From CAWDNM01 sp964521195 (GTDB lineage Bacteria > Actinomycetota > Coriobacteriia > Anaerosomatales > JAAXUF01): a DNA stretch of 64,000 bases. The notes under the pieces are model-generated. The model saw only the letters and a program-made list of their open reading frames with translations. It searched no databases and had not been told where the DNA came from. Position numbers and translations under genes: made by a program. Of this stretch, positions 42,811 to 53,875 are shown piece by piece (positions within the stretch are counted from its first letter, which is position 1; every line of letters begins with the position of its first letter). The stretch spans positions 372,001 to 436,000 of the forward strand of contig CAZFRE010000001.1 in NCBI GenBank assembly GCA_964521195.1. Reading direction: 5' to 3'.

Positions 42811-43446
42811 ATGGCCGAGGTCAGCGTCTTGATAGCTGACGACTACGAGCTTGTTCGCTACGCCCTGCGAATCCTCTTAGGGGCCGAGCCTGACATGGTG
42901 ATCGCCGGTGAGGTGAGCGACGCGGAGGCCGTCACCGGCGCGTGCGAGGCGGCGCGGCCGGACGTCCTCGTTCTCGGCATCACCATGCCTGCCGAGTGCC
43001 TCGCCGACCTGTGCGCCGCTGTGCGTGCGCGCGTGCCCGACACGTCCGTGCTCGTCGTCTGCGGCGCCGGGCCGGGCGACGAGGCGGCCGACGTCCTCGC
43101 GGCAGGCGCCACCGGCGTGGTCACGCGCGACGTGTCGCCCGAGCGTATCGTCGAAGCGGTCCGCTGCGTGGCCACGGGCCAGTCGGTGCTCGACCCCGCC
43201 ATCGCCGAGCGGATGCTCGCCGACCGCGAGGTGGCGGCGAGTCGCGACATGCTCTCCGAGCGTGAGGCCGAGGTGCTCGGGCTGATGGCGCGAGGCCTGT
43301 CGAACAAGGAGATCGGTCGCGCTCTGTGGATCGGCGAGTCCACGGTCAAGACCCACGTCTGCCACATCCTGCGCAAGCTGGGGGCCGCCGACCGCACGCA
43401 GGCCGTGCTCGCGGCGGTCAGGGCGGGGCTGGTCAGGCTCGACTGA
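42811..43446 (+). CDS. Atypical NarL-type response regulator lacking the phospho-acceptor Asp
   Basis: 211 residues. The receiver keeps the acidic pair (ADDYE, residues 10-11), but the phospho-acceptor position reads VLVLGITMP, with Gly56 where Asp is expected, and the conserved Lys is replaced (VVTRDVSP). The LuxR HTH is intact (LSEREAEVLGLMARGLSNKEIGRALWIGESTVKTHVCHILRKLG). GGAGGATTCC precedes the ATG. There is no kinase gene next to it. Regulation probably occurs by ligand, partner or abundance, possibly by FtsH proteolysis given adjacency (inference). Target genes unknown; the folate genes follow. Confidence 0.88.
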   Translation: MAEVSVLIADDYELVRYALRILLGAEPDMVIAGEVSDAEAVTGACEAARPDVLVLGITMPAECLADLCAAVRARVPDTSVLVVCGAGPGDEAADVLAAGATGVVTRDVSPERIVEAVRCVATGQSVLDPAIAERMLADREVAASRDMLSEREAEVLGLMARGLSNKEIGRALWIGESTVKTHVCHILRKLGAADRTQAVLAAVRAGLVRLD

Positions 43447-43543
43447 CGCCGCAGTCGACGCTGCGCGCACTGCCGTCACCGCATCGGGTACGCTAGTGGC
43501 GATGCGGGCCGCCGTGCGGCCCACAGCCGACAGAGGGGACTTC

Positions 43544-44116
43544 ATGGACCGCGAGAAGATCGAACGGGGTGTTCGCCTGATCCTCGAGGGTGTCGGGGAG
43601 GATGTCGGCCGAGAGGGCCTGCTCGACACGCCTCGGCGTGTCGCGGACATGTACGAGGAGATCTTCGCCGGCTTGGCGCAGGACCCCTCCGAGCACTTCT
43701 GCGTGACGTTCAACGAAGGCCATCAGGAGATGGTGCTCGTCCGCGACATCCCGCTCTACTCGGTGTGCGAGCACCACCTCGTGCCGTTCATGGGACGTGC
43801 TCACGTCGCCTACATCCCCGGCAAGGACGGGCGCATCTGCGGCCTCTCGAAGCTCGCGCGCGTCGTCGACGTGTTCGCGAAGCGCCCGCAGGTGCAGGAG
43901 CGTATGACCTCGCAGATAGCCGACACCATCGTCGAGTACCTCGATCCTGCCGGCGTGATCGTGGTCATCGAAGCCGAGCATCTGTGCATGTCGATGCGGG
44001 GAGTGAAGAAGCCCGGCTCCGAGACGGTCACCAGCGCCGTTCGCGGCATCTTCGAGCGCAAGGCCGCTACGCGGGCCGAGGCCATGTCGCTCATCACCGA
44101 TCGAAGCCGCCGATGA
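43544..44116 (+). CDS. folE: GTP cyclohydrolase I
   Basis: 190 residues with the catalytic/zinc motifs PLYSVCEHHLVPFMGRAHVAYIP and VVIEAEHLCMSMRGVKKPGSETVTSAVRG. It makes 7,8-dihydroneopterin triphosphate from GTP, the first step of folate synthesis. The ATG at 43544 follows AGAGGGGACTTC. A TACGCT at 43489-43494 lies 7 nt before an in-frame ATG at 43502, so a 14-residue longer leaderless form is possible. The stop overlaps folP by 4 bp (ATGA). 43447-43543 holds no other gene. Confidence 0.94.
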   Translation: MDREKIERGVRLILEGVGEDVGREGLLDTPRRVADMYEEIFAGLAQDPSEHFCVTFNEGHQEMVLVRDIPLYSVCEHHLVPFMGRAHVAYIPGKDGRICGLSKLARVVDVFAKRPQVQERMTSQIADTIVEYLDPAGVIVVIEAEHLCMSMRGVKKPGSETVTSAVRGIFERKAATRAEAMSLITDRSRR

Positions 44117-44988
44117 GCGAACACGTCGATGAGCCCGCTGCCGGGACGGACGCCGCCACGCCGGCCATCTGGCGGTGCGGGCGTTTCGACCTCTCGCTCA
44201 AGGCGCCGCTCGTCATGGGGATCCTCAACGTCACCCCCGACAGCTTCTCCGACGGCGGCCAGCATGACGATCCGGCCGAGGCGGTCGCCTGGGGCGAGCA
44301 CCTCATCGGCGAGGGCGCCGCGATCATCGATGTCGGGGGCGAGTCGACGCGTCCGGGCGCTGAGCCGCTGTGCACGGCCGCCGAGCTGGCCCGAGTGCGC
44401 CCGGTGGTGATGCGGCTCGCGGCTGATGCACTGGTGCCGGTGTCGATCGACACGCGCAATCCCGAGGTCGCCGAGGCATGCGTGGGTGCGGGGGCGTCGA
44501 TCATCAATGACGTCTCCGGTTTCCGCTCGCGCGAGATGGTGGATGTCGCTGCGCGGTGTGACGCGGGACTCGTGGTCATGCACATGCTCGGCGAGCCGGG
44601 CACGATGCAGCGAGACCCGCGCTACGACGACGTCGTGACGGAAGTGGGTGGATACCTCCTGGCACAGGCGGCCGTGCTCGAGGCCGCCGGTGTCGCTCGT
44701 GAGCGCATCGCGATCGATCCCGGCATCGGTTTCGGCAAGACGCTCGAGCACAACCTCGCGCTGCTCAAGGCGATGCCGCGCTTGGCGGCACTCGGCTACC
44801 CCGTCGTGTTGGGTGCGTCGAGGAAGCGGTTCATCGGCGAGTTGACGGGCGTCGAGGAGCCGAGCGAGCGTGTCGGCGGCTCGGTGGAGACCGCGGTCTG
44901 GGCCGCGTCGCACGGGGCCGCGGTCGTTCGCGTCCACGACGTGGGGGCCACGGTTCAGGCGCTCGCCCTGGCGGCCGCGCTGAGATAG
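44113..44988 (+). CDS. folP: Dihydropteroate synthase
   Basis: 291 residues. The motifs MGILNVTPDSFSDGG (about 35-49), IDVGGESTRPGAEP, VSIDTRNPEVAEACVGAGASIINDVSGF, DPGIGFGKTLEHNLALL and LGASRKRFIG are all DHPS signatures. It joins dihydropterin pyrophosphate with p-aminobenzoate. It is translationally coupled to folE. In related actinobacteria folB and folK follow directly; here folB is absent and hppA intervenes before folK. Confidence 0.94.
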   Translation: MSEHVDEPAAGTDAATPAIWRCGRFDLSLKAPLVMGILNVTPDSFSDGGQHDDPAEAVAWGEHLIGEGAAIIDVGGESTRPGAEPLCTAAELARVRPVVMRLAADALVPVSIDTRNPEVAEACVGAGASIINDVSGFRSREMVDVAARCDAGLVVMHMLGEPGTMQRDPRYDDVVTEVGGYLLAQAAVLEAAGVARERIAIDPGIGFGKTLEHNLALLKAMPRLAALGYPVVLGASRKRFIGELTGVEEPSERVGGSVETAVWAASHGAAVVRVHDVGATVQALALAAALR

Positions 44989-45089
44989 CCTCGGCCGCAC
45001 ACGGGCCGCACGCGTCGAACCGGTGTCGGCTGCATGTCGCGGCGGTTTCATCCGCTCTCACGAATGGGTGCTTGCGCGCCGCTCCACTC

Positions 45090-45098
45090 TGATAGAAT
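45090..45098 (+). promoter_or_regulatory. Extended -10 promoter of hppA
   Basis: TGATAGAAT is an extended -10 (TGn plus TAGAAT). A weak TTGCGC at 45072-45077 is 15 bp upstream. The leader to the ATG at 45163 is about 60 nt; nothing else is seen in 44989-45162. Confidence 0.5.
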
Positions 45099-45162
45099 GT
45101 CCGCGACTTGGAGGGGGTGCGGCTGCCCGGCACGCCGCTGCCCAAACCGCTCTGGAGGAAAC

Positions 45163-47334
<2,172 letters not shown>

Positions 47335-47422
47335 ACCCACGGCCGCTTTCGCGGTCGGCGGCGAGCCGATTCCGGGCAGGCACACCGCAGCGTTGCCCGG
47401 CAGGCCTCAAGCCAGTGATAGT

Positions 47423-47457
47423 CAGCCCCCCGGCTCGCGCCGGGGGGCTGCTTTCTT
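47423..47457 (+). terminator. Rho-independent terminator after hppA
   Basis: CAGCCCCCCGG (47423-47433) and CCGGGGGGCTG (47440-47450) form a perfect 11-bp stem with a 6-nt loop, followed by CTTTCTT, the clearest T-rich tail in the window. Confidence 0.85.
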
Positions 47458-47539
47458 CCCGAGCGGATGCACCTTCCGCGCACAAGGGAATACTTGTGCT
47501 AGCAGGCACGTCGCCACGTCAACTCGAGGGAGGCCGATG

Positions 47540-48340
47540 ATGACCACCGCCTACATCGGAATCGGGAGCAACGAGGGCGATAGGCCCGGGCACCTCGCCC
47601 AAGCCCTCGAGGCGCTTGCGGAGATTCCCGGGACCCACGTCGAGCAGGCCTCGCACGCCTACGAGACGGAGCCTGCCTACCTCGCCGACCAGCCGCCCTT
47701 CGCGAACGCCGTCGTCGAGATCGAGACGTCGCTCGAACCGGAGCAGCTGCTCGACCACCTGCACGCCATCGAGGACGAGATGGGCCGCGTGCGTGCGGTG
47801 GAGAACGGTCCGCGCGTCATCGACCTCGACATCCTGACCTTCGGTGACACTGAGCTATCCAGCGAGATTCTCACCATCCCGCACCCGGGGTTGCTCGAGC
47901 GCGACTTCGTGGTGACCCCGCTGCTCGAGATCGCGCCCCGGTTGCACCTGTCCGACGGCACGCGGGTGCGGCACGAGCGCGCCACGGTCGGCCGCGTCGT
48001 CGACGACCTCGGCCCCATCCCGGACCTTGGGCGCCTGACCAACGAACCGCTGCTCGCTTCGGCATGGGTGCCGGTCTCTGAGAGCTCACGGGAGCAGGAT
48101 CTCGTCGCCGGCTGGGATGCGCGCCTGCAGTTCCAGCGCGAGGTGCTCGAGGAGGCGGGAATCCCGTACGCATGGGATCCGTTCGAGCCCGAGGCGACGA
48201 TGGACCCGTTCGGCATGGCCGCCACCTTCCGGCTGCTCGTGCCCGTCGGCGATGTTGCCCGCGCGAGCAAGCTGCTCGCCGACGTGGACAGCGCGGCACC
48301 GATCCTGCCTGCCGACATCGTGGATGCGCCGGAGGAGTAG
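47540..48340 (+). CDS. folK: HPPK (FolK) fused to a C-terminal DUF2007-like domain
   Basis: 266 residues; ordinary FolK is about 160. Residues 1-155 have TAYIGIGSNEGDR, SHAYETEPAY, QPPFANAVVEIET and VIDLDILTFGD, the pyrophosphokinase signatures. After a linker, residues 185-255 (QREVLEEAGIPYAWDPFEP...FRLLVPVGDVARASKLLAD) resemble DUF2007-type putative signal-transducing domains. Two adjacent ATGs exist; 47540 has the better 6-nt spacing to GGAGG, 47537 is the alternative. It makes 6-hydroxymethyl-dihydropterin pyrophosphate for FolP. The role of the extra domain is unknown. Confidence 0.88.
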   Translation: MTTAYIGIGSNEGDRPGHLAQALEALAEIPGTHVEQASHAYETEPAYLADQPPFANAVVEIETSLEPEQLLDHLHAIEDEMGRVRAVENGPRVIDLDILTFGDTELSSEILTIPHPGLLERDFVVTPLLEIAPRLHLSDGTRVRHERATVGRVVDDLGPIPDLGRLTNEPLLASAWVPVSESSREQDLVAGWDARLQFQREVLEEAGIPYAWDPFEPEATMDPFGMAATFRLLVPVGDVARASKLLADVDSAAPILPADIVDAPEE

Positions 48341-48363
48341 GACCGCCCGTGGGGGTATCGCGC

Positions 48364-48369
48364 TATACT
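48364..48369 (+). promoter_or_regulatory. -10 box upstream of panB
   Basis: TATACT, 79 nt before the panB start. No convincing -35 box. Interval 48341-48448 contains no gene. Confidence 0.4.
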
Positions 48370-48448
48370 GTCACTCCCTGTCGGAGGTACTGCGTGGACC
48401 TCGCATCACCGAGGCTGCGACCGTGAACGGCCAAGGAGGCACCACCAC

Positions 48449-49354
48449 ATGAGCGCAATCGCTCCAGGCGGCGCACGCCGCATCACCGCGCCCGCGTTTC
48501 GGGCGCTCAAGGAAGCCGCCCGTCCCATCGTCGTGATCACCGCATACGACTACCACGGCGCGCGGCTGGTCGAGGCTGCCGGCGTCGACGCCATTCTCGT
48601 GGGCGACTCGCTCGGCATGACCGTCCTTGGCCACGGGTCGACTCTCCCGGTCACCATGGACGACATGGTCCGGGCCACGGCCGCCGTCTCCCGCGCCACA
48701 TCGCGCGCGCTCGTGATCGCCGACATGCCGTTCATGTCCTACGCGGCGGACTACGCAGAGGGCATGCGCAACGCCGGGCGCCTCATCGCCGAGGGCGGCG
48801 CCGCCGCCGTCAAGGTCGAGAACGCCTCGTCGGCCACGCTGGACCTGGTTGCGGGACTGACGGAGGCGGGGATCCCGGTCATGGGGCACGTCGGGCTCAC
48901 CCCGCAGTCGGTCAACACGCTCGGCGGTTATCGCACGCAGGGCAAGGACGTCTCGGGGGCGACGCTGGCTATCGCGGACGCGCTCGCGCTCGAAGAAGCC
49001 GGTGCGTTCGCGGTCGTGCTCGAATGCATTCCCACCGAGCTCGCGGAGCGCATCTCGGCGATGCTCACCATCCCGACGATCGGGATCGGGGCAGGCGCCG
49101 GCTGCGACGGCCAGGTGCAGGTGTTCCACGATCTGCTCGGCATTGGGGACTACCTGCCGAAGCACGCGAAGCGGTACGCGGACCTGGCGGACACCATCGT
49201 GGAGGCGGTGTCGGCGTACGCCGATGACGTGCGCAGCGGCACGTTCCCGGGCGAGGAGCAGTCGAGCCATCTCGACGGAGCGGTCGCCGCCGAGATCGAC
49301 GCGGTCATCGCCGGCGCCTCCGCGCAGGCCGAGTGCGACGAGGAGCACCCGTGA
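48449..49354 (+). CDS. panB: Ketopantoate hydroxymethyltransferase
   Basis: 301 residues. The motifs VVITAYDYHGARLVEAAGVDAILVGDSLGM, DMPFMSY, VKVENA, GHVGLTPQSVNTLGGYRTQGK, LECIP and PTIGIGAGAGCDGQVQVFHDLLG define PanB. It adds a hydroxymethyl group from methylene-THF to ketoisovalerate in pantothenate synthesis. It has AAGGAGGCACCACC ahead of the ATG. The stop overlaps panC by 4 bp (GTGA). Confidence 0.95.
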   Translation: MSAIAPGGARRITAPAFRALKEAARPIVVITAYDYHGARLVEAAGVDAILVGDSLGMTVLGHGSTLPVTMDDMVRATAAVSRATSRALVIADMPFMSYAADYAEGMRNAGRLIAEGGAAAVKVENASSATLDLVAGLTEAGIPVMGHVGLTPQSVNTLGGYRTQGKDVSGATLAIADALALEEAGAFAVVLECIPTELAERISAMLTIPTIGIGAGAGCDGQVQVFHDLLGIGDYLPKHAKRYADLADTIVEAVSAYADDVRSGTFPGEEQSSHLDGAVAAEIDAVIAGASAQAECDEEHP

Positions 49355-50217
49355 TCGAGCGCACCGTGACGAAGGCGGGCGCCCGTGCCGCGGTCGAAGC
49401 GGCCAGGTGCTCGGGGATGACCGTGGGGTTCGTGCCCACCATGGGGGCACTTCACGACGGGCACCTCTCGCTCGTCCGCGCGGCCGCCGAGGAGTGCGAC
49501 TACGTGGTCGCCAGCATCTTCGTGAACCCGACCCAGTTCGCACCGGGCGAGGACTTCGAGCGCTACCCACGCCGCATCGAGTGCGACACGGAGCTGCTGG
49601 CTGCCGACGGCGTGGATCTCGTGTGGACGCCGACCGTGGACGAGATGTACGGTGCCGATGCCGATACGACCGTCCACCCCGGTCGCCTCGCGGAGCGGTG
49701 GGAGGGTGCCGTGCGTCCGGGGCACTTCGACGGGGTCGCCACCGTTGTGGCAAAGCTGCTCGGGGTGGTCGCCCCGGACGTGGCGTTCTTCGGCGAGAAG
49801 GACTACCAGCAACTCACCATCGTCAGGCGGCTGGTTCGAGATCTCGACATCGCGGTCGAGATCCGCGGCTGCCCGATCGTGAGGGACGCCGACGGGCTTG
49901 CGCTGTCGAGCCGCAACTCCTACCTGTCCGCTGATGAGCGCGCCGCGGGCCTCGCGCTGCCGATCGCGCTCGACGCCGCGAAGGCTGCCGTGGCCGCGGG
50001 GGAGCGCGATAGCGCCCGGATCGAGGCGGTGATGTGCGCGGCCGCAGCAGCGCACGCCGGCGATTCGCTCCTGCTCGACTACGCGGCCGTGGTGGAGCCG
50101 ACCACGCTGGAGCCGTTGGCGTGCATCGAGACCGCGGCCCGCGCCATCATCGCGGGGCGCCTGGGCGCGACGCGACTGATCGACAACTGCGAGCTCGCGG
50201 TCGTGCACGGAGGCTGA
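49351..50217 (+). CDS. panC: Pantothenate synthetase
   Basis: 288 residues with FVPTMGALHDGHLSLVRAA (HIGH-like motif HDGH), SIFVNPTQFAPGEDFERYPR, RPGHFDGVATVVAKL, FFGEKDYQQL and LSSRNSYLS. It ligates pantoate and beta-alanine using ATP. GTG at 49351 follows GACGAGGAGCACCC and is coupled to panB. The aspartate decarboxylase panD, which supplies beta-alanine, is not in the window. nadA begins 63 bp downstream. Confidence 0.95.
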   Translation: MIERTVTKAGARAAVEAARCSGMTVGFVPTMGALHDGHLSLVRAAAEECDYVVASIFVNPTQFAPGEDFERYPRRIECDTELLAADGVDLVWTPTVDEMYGADADTTVHPGRLAERWEGAVRPGHFDGVATVVAKLLGVVAPDVAFFGEKDYQQLTIVRRLVRDLDIAVEIRGCPIVRDADGLALSSRNSYLSADERAAGLALPIALDAAKAAVAAGERDSARIEAVMCAAAAAHAGDSLLLDYAAVVEPTTLEPLACIETAARAIIAGRLGATRLIDNCELAVVHGG

Positions 50218-50280
50218 CGCGAGTGCACCGCTCGCTCACAATAGGGGCCACTGCCGGCTGCATCGACAGGAGTACGTCGC

Positions 50281-51195
50281 GTGACTGACTTCAACGCACT
50301 GTCCGCCGAGATCCGAGAGCTCGCCATCGAGCGCGGTGCCGTGATCCTCGCTCACAACTACCAGCGAGCCGAAGTCCAAGACGTCGCCGACTTCGTGGGC
50401 GACTCGCTCGGGCTCTCGCGACAGGCCGCCGAGACCGAGGCCGACATCATCGTCTTCGCGGGCGTACACTTCATGGCCGAGACGGCCAAGATCCTCTCAC
50501 CCGCCAAGCGCGTGCTCATGCCCGAGCCGCGCGCCGGCTGTCCCATGGCCGACATGATCACCGGCGAGGCGCTCGCCGCGTGGAAGGCCGAAAACCCCGG
50601 CGTGCCGGTCGTGACGTACGTGAACTCATCGGCGGATGTGAAGGCAGAGAGCGACATCTGCGTCACGAGCGCCAACGCCGTCGCCGTGGTGCGCTCGCTG
50701 GGCGCCTCCCGCATCCTCTTCGCGCCCGACAAGAACCTCGGCAGCTGGGTCGCGCGCTCGCTGCCCGATGTCGAGGTGGTGCTGTGGGAAGGTTGGTGCC
50801 CCACGCACGATGACGTGACCGCCGAGCAGGTCGCCTCAGCGCGTTCCGCCCACCCGAAGGCGGCACTGGTCGCCCACCCCGAGTGCCGCCCGGACGTCGT
50901 CGATCTCGCTGATGCCGTGCTTTCAACCTCGCAGATGCTCTCGTACGCCGCACAAAGCGACGCCGAGGAGTTCATCGTCGTCACCGAGGCGGGGCTCATC
51001 CACGCGCTGGAGAAGGCCGCGCCCGGCAAGCGCTTCTACGAGCTCCACCCCCGCATGCTGTGCCCCAATATGAAGCTCACCACGCTCGCGAAGGTGCGTG
51101 ACTGCCTTGCGCACCTCAGCGGCGAGGTGCTCGTACCCGAGGACGTGCGCGTGCGCGCCTGGGGCGCCGTCGAGCGGATGGTGGCCATTGGCTGA
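50281..51195 (+). CDS. nadA: Quinolinate synthase
   Basis: 304 residues. Early motif AVILAHNYQRAEVQDVADFVGDS and the three probable [4Fe-4S] ligands Cys87 (AGCPMAD), Cys173 (EGWCPTH) and Cys261 (RMLCPNMK) fit NadA. It condenses iminoaspartate with dihydroxyacetone phosphate to quinolinate; the cluster is oxygen-sensitive. The GTG start follows CAGGAGTACGTCGC. nadB begins within its last codons. Confidence 0.94.
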   Translation: MTDFNALSAEIRELAIERGAVILAHNYQRAEVQDVADFVGDSLGLSRQAAETEADIIVFAGVHFMAETAKILSPAKRVLMPEPRAGCPMADMITGEALAAWKAENPGVPVVTYVNSSADVKAESDICVTSANAVAVVRSLGASRILFAPDKNLGSWVARSLPDVEVVLWEGWCPTHDDVTAEQVASARSAHPKAALVAHPECRPDVVDLADAVLSTSQMLSYAAQSDAEEFIVVTEAGLIHALEKAAPGKRFYELHPRMLCPNMKLTTLAKVRDCLAHLSGEVLVPEDVRVRAWGAVERMVAIG

Positions 51196-52894
51196 CAGCG
51201 TCAGGACCCATGCCCCGGGCCGGCTTCCCGAGCCGCTGTCCAACCGCTACCTGCTCGGATTCGACACCGGCGCGTGCGTCGAGCGTGCCTGCGACGTGCT
51301 CGTCATCGGTAGCGGGATCGCCGGACTTGTCGCCGCCCTCGAGGCCTCGCGTTCACGCACGGTCTCGCTCATCACGAAGTCCCGCCTCACCGAGACGAAC
51401 ACCTGGTACGCGCAGGGGGGGATCGCCGGCGCGGTGGGCGAGGCCGACAGCGTCGAACTGCACCTCGCCGACACGCTCGTCGTGGGTGCGGGACTGTGTG
51501 ACGAGGCCGTCGTGCGCGCCGTGGTCGGCGAGGCGCCGGCCGCGCTCGCGGGGCTTCAAGCCGCGGGGATGCACTTCGACCTCGAGGAGGGTGGCGAGAT
51601 CGCGCTCGCCCGCGAGGGCGGTCACTCCCTGCCGCGGGTGCTGCACTCCGGTGACGCCACCGGAGCGGCGGTGCAGAGCGCGCTCACCCAGGCGGTTCGA
51701 GCGTCCGAGCGCGTGAACGTGTTCGAACAGCGGTTCCTCATCGACCTGCTCACAGAGGGCGAGCGGTGTGTCGGCGCGCTCGTCTTGGACGAGGAGACCG
51801 GCGAGCACGAGGTCTTCTGGGCCGACGCGGTGGTGCTCGCGACCGGCGGCGCGGGTCAGGTCTTCCGCGTGACGACCAACCCGCTCATAGCGACCGGCGA
51901 TGGGCTCGCCGCCGCATGGCGCGCGGGCGCAGAGGTCGCCGACCTCGAGTTCGTGCAGTTCCACCCGACGGCGCTCGACCACGAGGCCGCCCCGCGCTTC
52001 CTGATCACCGAGGCGCTGCGCGGTGAAGGCGCCTATCTGCTCGACTGCGACGAGCGGCGGTTCATGGTGGGAGTGCACCCCTTGGCCGAGCTCGCGCCAC
52101 GCGACGTCGTGAGCCGCGAGATCGAGCAGGTGATGCAGCAGTGCGGGCGCAACAACGTGTGGCTCGACGCGCGTCACCTGGGCGAGGAGTACCTGCGCGC
52201 CCGGTTCCCCACGATCTGGGAGGCGTGCGCGGAGGCGGGCTACGACCTGGCGCACGACCTGCTGCCGGTCGCGCCTGCGGCACACTACATGGTCGGCGGG
52301 GTTCGGGTCGACGTCGACGGGCGCACGAGCGTACCCGGGCTCTACGCGTCGGGCGAAGTCACCGCAAGCGGTCTGCACGGCGCGAACCGGCTCGCATCCA
52401 ACTCGCTGCTCGAAGGCCTCGTCTTCTCTCGGCGAATCGTGCGGGCGCTCGACGCGGACGCCGACTTCGGGGAGACGTACAGCCGCATCGTGCACGACGC
52501 ACCCGTCCCGGCGTCGGTCGCGCCGATTCCGAGCGATGCCGCGGCTACCGTGCGCGACACGATGCAGCGCTTCGTGGGCATGAGCCGCACCGACTCCGGG
52601 CTCTCTGAGGCCGCAGCCGCGCTTGGTGAACTCGCTGGTGCCGTGGAGCACGCGGCCGCCCGGCAAGCCGAGCTGGAGCTTGCCAACCTCGTCACGGTCG
52701 GCACCCTCGTGGCCCACGCGGCGTGGCTGCGCACCGAGTCGCGAGGCTGCCACTCCCGCATCGACCACCCGTCGCGCGATGACGAGAGCTGGCGTGTGCG
52801 CACGGTCTTCCGGCGCGGGCTCGCCCCGCGGCGCAAGCCGATCACCGGCGTGAGCTACGCTCCCGCGGGCTCGCCTGCGGGCCGGGACGAGTGA
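51188..52894 (+). CDS. nadB: L-aspartate oxidase
   Basis: About 568 residues. FAD fold CDVLVIGSGIAGLVAALEA, then TWYAQGGIAGAVGEADS, LATGGAGQVFRVTTNP, EFVQFHPTAL, AHYMVGGVRVDVDGRTSVPGLYASGEV and a C-terminal ESRGCHSRIDHP with the arginine/His active-site residues. It oxidises Asp to iminoaspartate for NadA. The start is uncertain: no ATG/GTG lies between the nadA stop and the FAD motif, and TTG 51188 (8-bp overlap with nadA, behind GGATGGTGGCCA) is the best candidate. Confidence 0.9.
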   Translation: MADSVRTHAPGRLPEPLSNRYLLGFDTGACVERACDVLVIGSGIAGLVAALEASRSRTVSLITKSRLTETNTWYAQGGIAGAVGEADSVELHLADTLVVGAGLCDEAVVRAVVGEAPAALAGLQAAGMHFDLEEGGEIALAREGGHSLPRVLHSGDATGAAVQSALTQAVRASERVNVFEQRFLIDLLTEGERCVGALVLDEETGEHEVFWADAVVLATGGAGQVFRVTTNPLIATGDGLAAAWRAGAEVADLEFVQFHPTALDHEAAPRFLITEALRGEGAYLLDCDERRFMVGVHPLAELAPRDVVSREIEQVMQQCGRNNVWLDARHLGEEYLRARFPTIWEACAEAGYDLAHDLLPVAPAAHYMVGGVRVDVDGRTSVPGLYASGEVTASGLHGANRLASNSLLEGLVFSRRIVRALDADADFGETYSRIVHDAPVPASVAPIPSDAAATVRDTMQRFVGMSRTDSGLSEAAAALGELAGAVEHAAARQAELELANLVTVGTLVAHAAWLRTESRGCHSRIDHPSRDDESWRVRTVFRRGLAPRRKPITGVSYAPAGSPAGRDE

Positions 52895-53817
52895 CGCGCG
52901 TGTTCACGCTCCCCGACATCGACGAGCTCGTCGCCTGCGCACTCGCCGAGGATCTCGGCGTCGAGCCTGAGCGATTCCTCTCACGTGAGCTCGGCTCCAC
53001 GGACGTGCTCGCGCGCGATGTCACCTCTGCGAGCGCGATAGGCTTCGACGCGCAGTTCTCCGGCTACGTCGTCTGCCGACAAGACGCCGTGGTGGCGGGA
53101 TTGCCGGTACTCGCCCGGGTGTTCGAGATGCTGGGCGGTGCCGCCGGTCTGTTCGACCAGGTCGAGGTGTTTCCGCTCGTCGCGGAGGGTGCGCGCGTGA
53201 AGGCGGGCACGAGGGTGGCAGAGATCGACGGGTTGGCGGCGGCCGTGTTGGCGGGCGAGCGCACCGCTTTGGACTTCCTGATGGTGCTCTCGGGAATCGC
53301 GACCGAGACGGCGGCGTGGGTCGCTGAAGCAGGTCCGGACCTTGCTGTGTGCGACACACGCAAGACCGTGCCGGGCATGCGAGCGTTGTCCAAGTACGCG
53401 GTCCGCGTGGGCGGCGGGACCAACCACCGGGCAGGGCTCTTCGACATGGTGCTCGTGAAGGACAACCATATCGCCGCCGCCGGAGGTATCGCGCGCGCGG
53501 TCGCCAAGGCGCGCAAGTCGCACCCGGACCTCACCATCGAAGTCGAGGCGGATACGGCGGTCCAGGCCGTGCAAGCTGCTGAAGCGGGTGCCGACATGGT
53601 GCTGCTCGACAACATGGACGACGCCACACTCGCCGAGGCGGTCGCCGCGCTGCGAGACACGGCTGCTCGGACGGGCCGGAGCGTGCTGACCGAGGCGAGC
53701 GGTGGGGTCACGAGGGATCGCCTTGCGGCACTGCGGGCCGCCGGCGTGGACAGAGTGAGCTCGAGTTCGTTGACAGTCGGGGTACGAGTTGTCGATTTCG
53801 GGCTCGACGAGGCGTAG
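52891..53817 (+). CDS. nadC: Nicotinate-nucleotide pyrophosphorylase (carboxylating)
   Basis: 308 residues. ALAEDLG near the N-terminus, ERTALDFLMVLSGIAT, CDTRKTVPGMRALSKYAVRVGGGTNHRAGLFDMVLVKDNHI and EVEADTAVQA are QAPRTase hallmarks. It converts quinolinate and PRPP to nicotinate mononucleotide. The GTG start overlaps the nadB stop (GTGA). It closes the nadABC operon. Confidence 0.95.
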   Translation: MTRVFTLPDIDELVACALAEDLGVEPERFLSRELGSTDVLARDVTSASAIGFDAQFSGYVVCRQDAVVAGLPVLARVFEMLGGAAGLFDQVEVFPLVAEGARVKAGTRVAEIDGLAAAVLAGERTALDFLMVLSGIATETAAWVAEAGPDLAVCDTRKTVPGMRALSKYAVRVGGGTNHRAGLFDMVLVKDNHIAAAGGIARAVAKARKSHPDLTIEVEADTAVQAVQAAEAGADMVLLDNMDDATLAEAVAALRDTAARTGRSVLTEASGGVTRDRLAALRAAGVDRVSSSSLTVGVRVVDFGLDEA

Positions 53818-53875
53818 TTGTCGGGTAGGGTGGTTTCACGCTCCTGCCCGTTGGAAGGGATGACGTGTCGCGCGC

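Noticed and set aside
41043..42812. 589-codon open frame opposite ftsH
   Set aside because: Same shadow behaviour; ftsH motifs on the plus strand explain the region.
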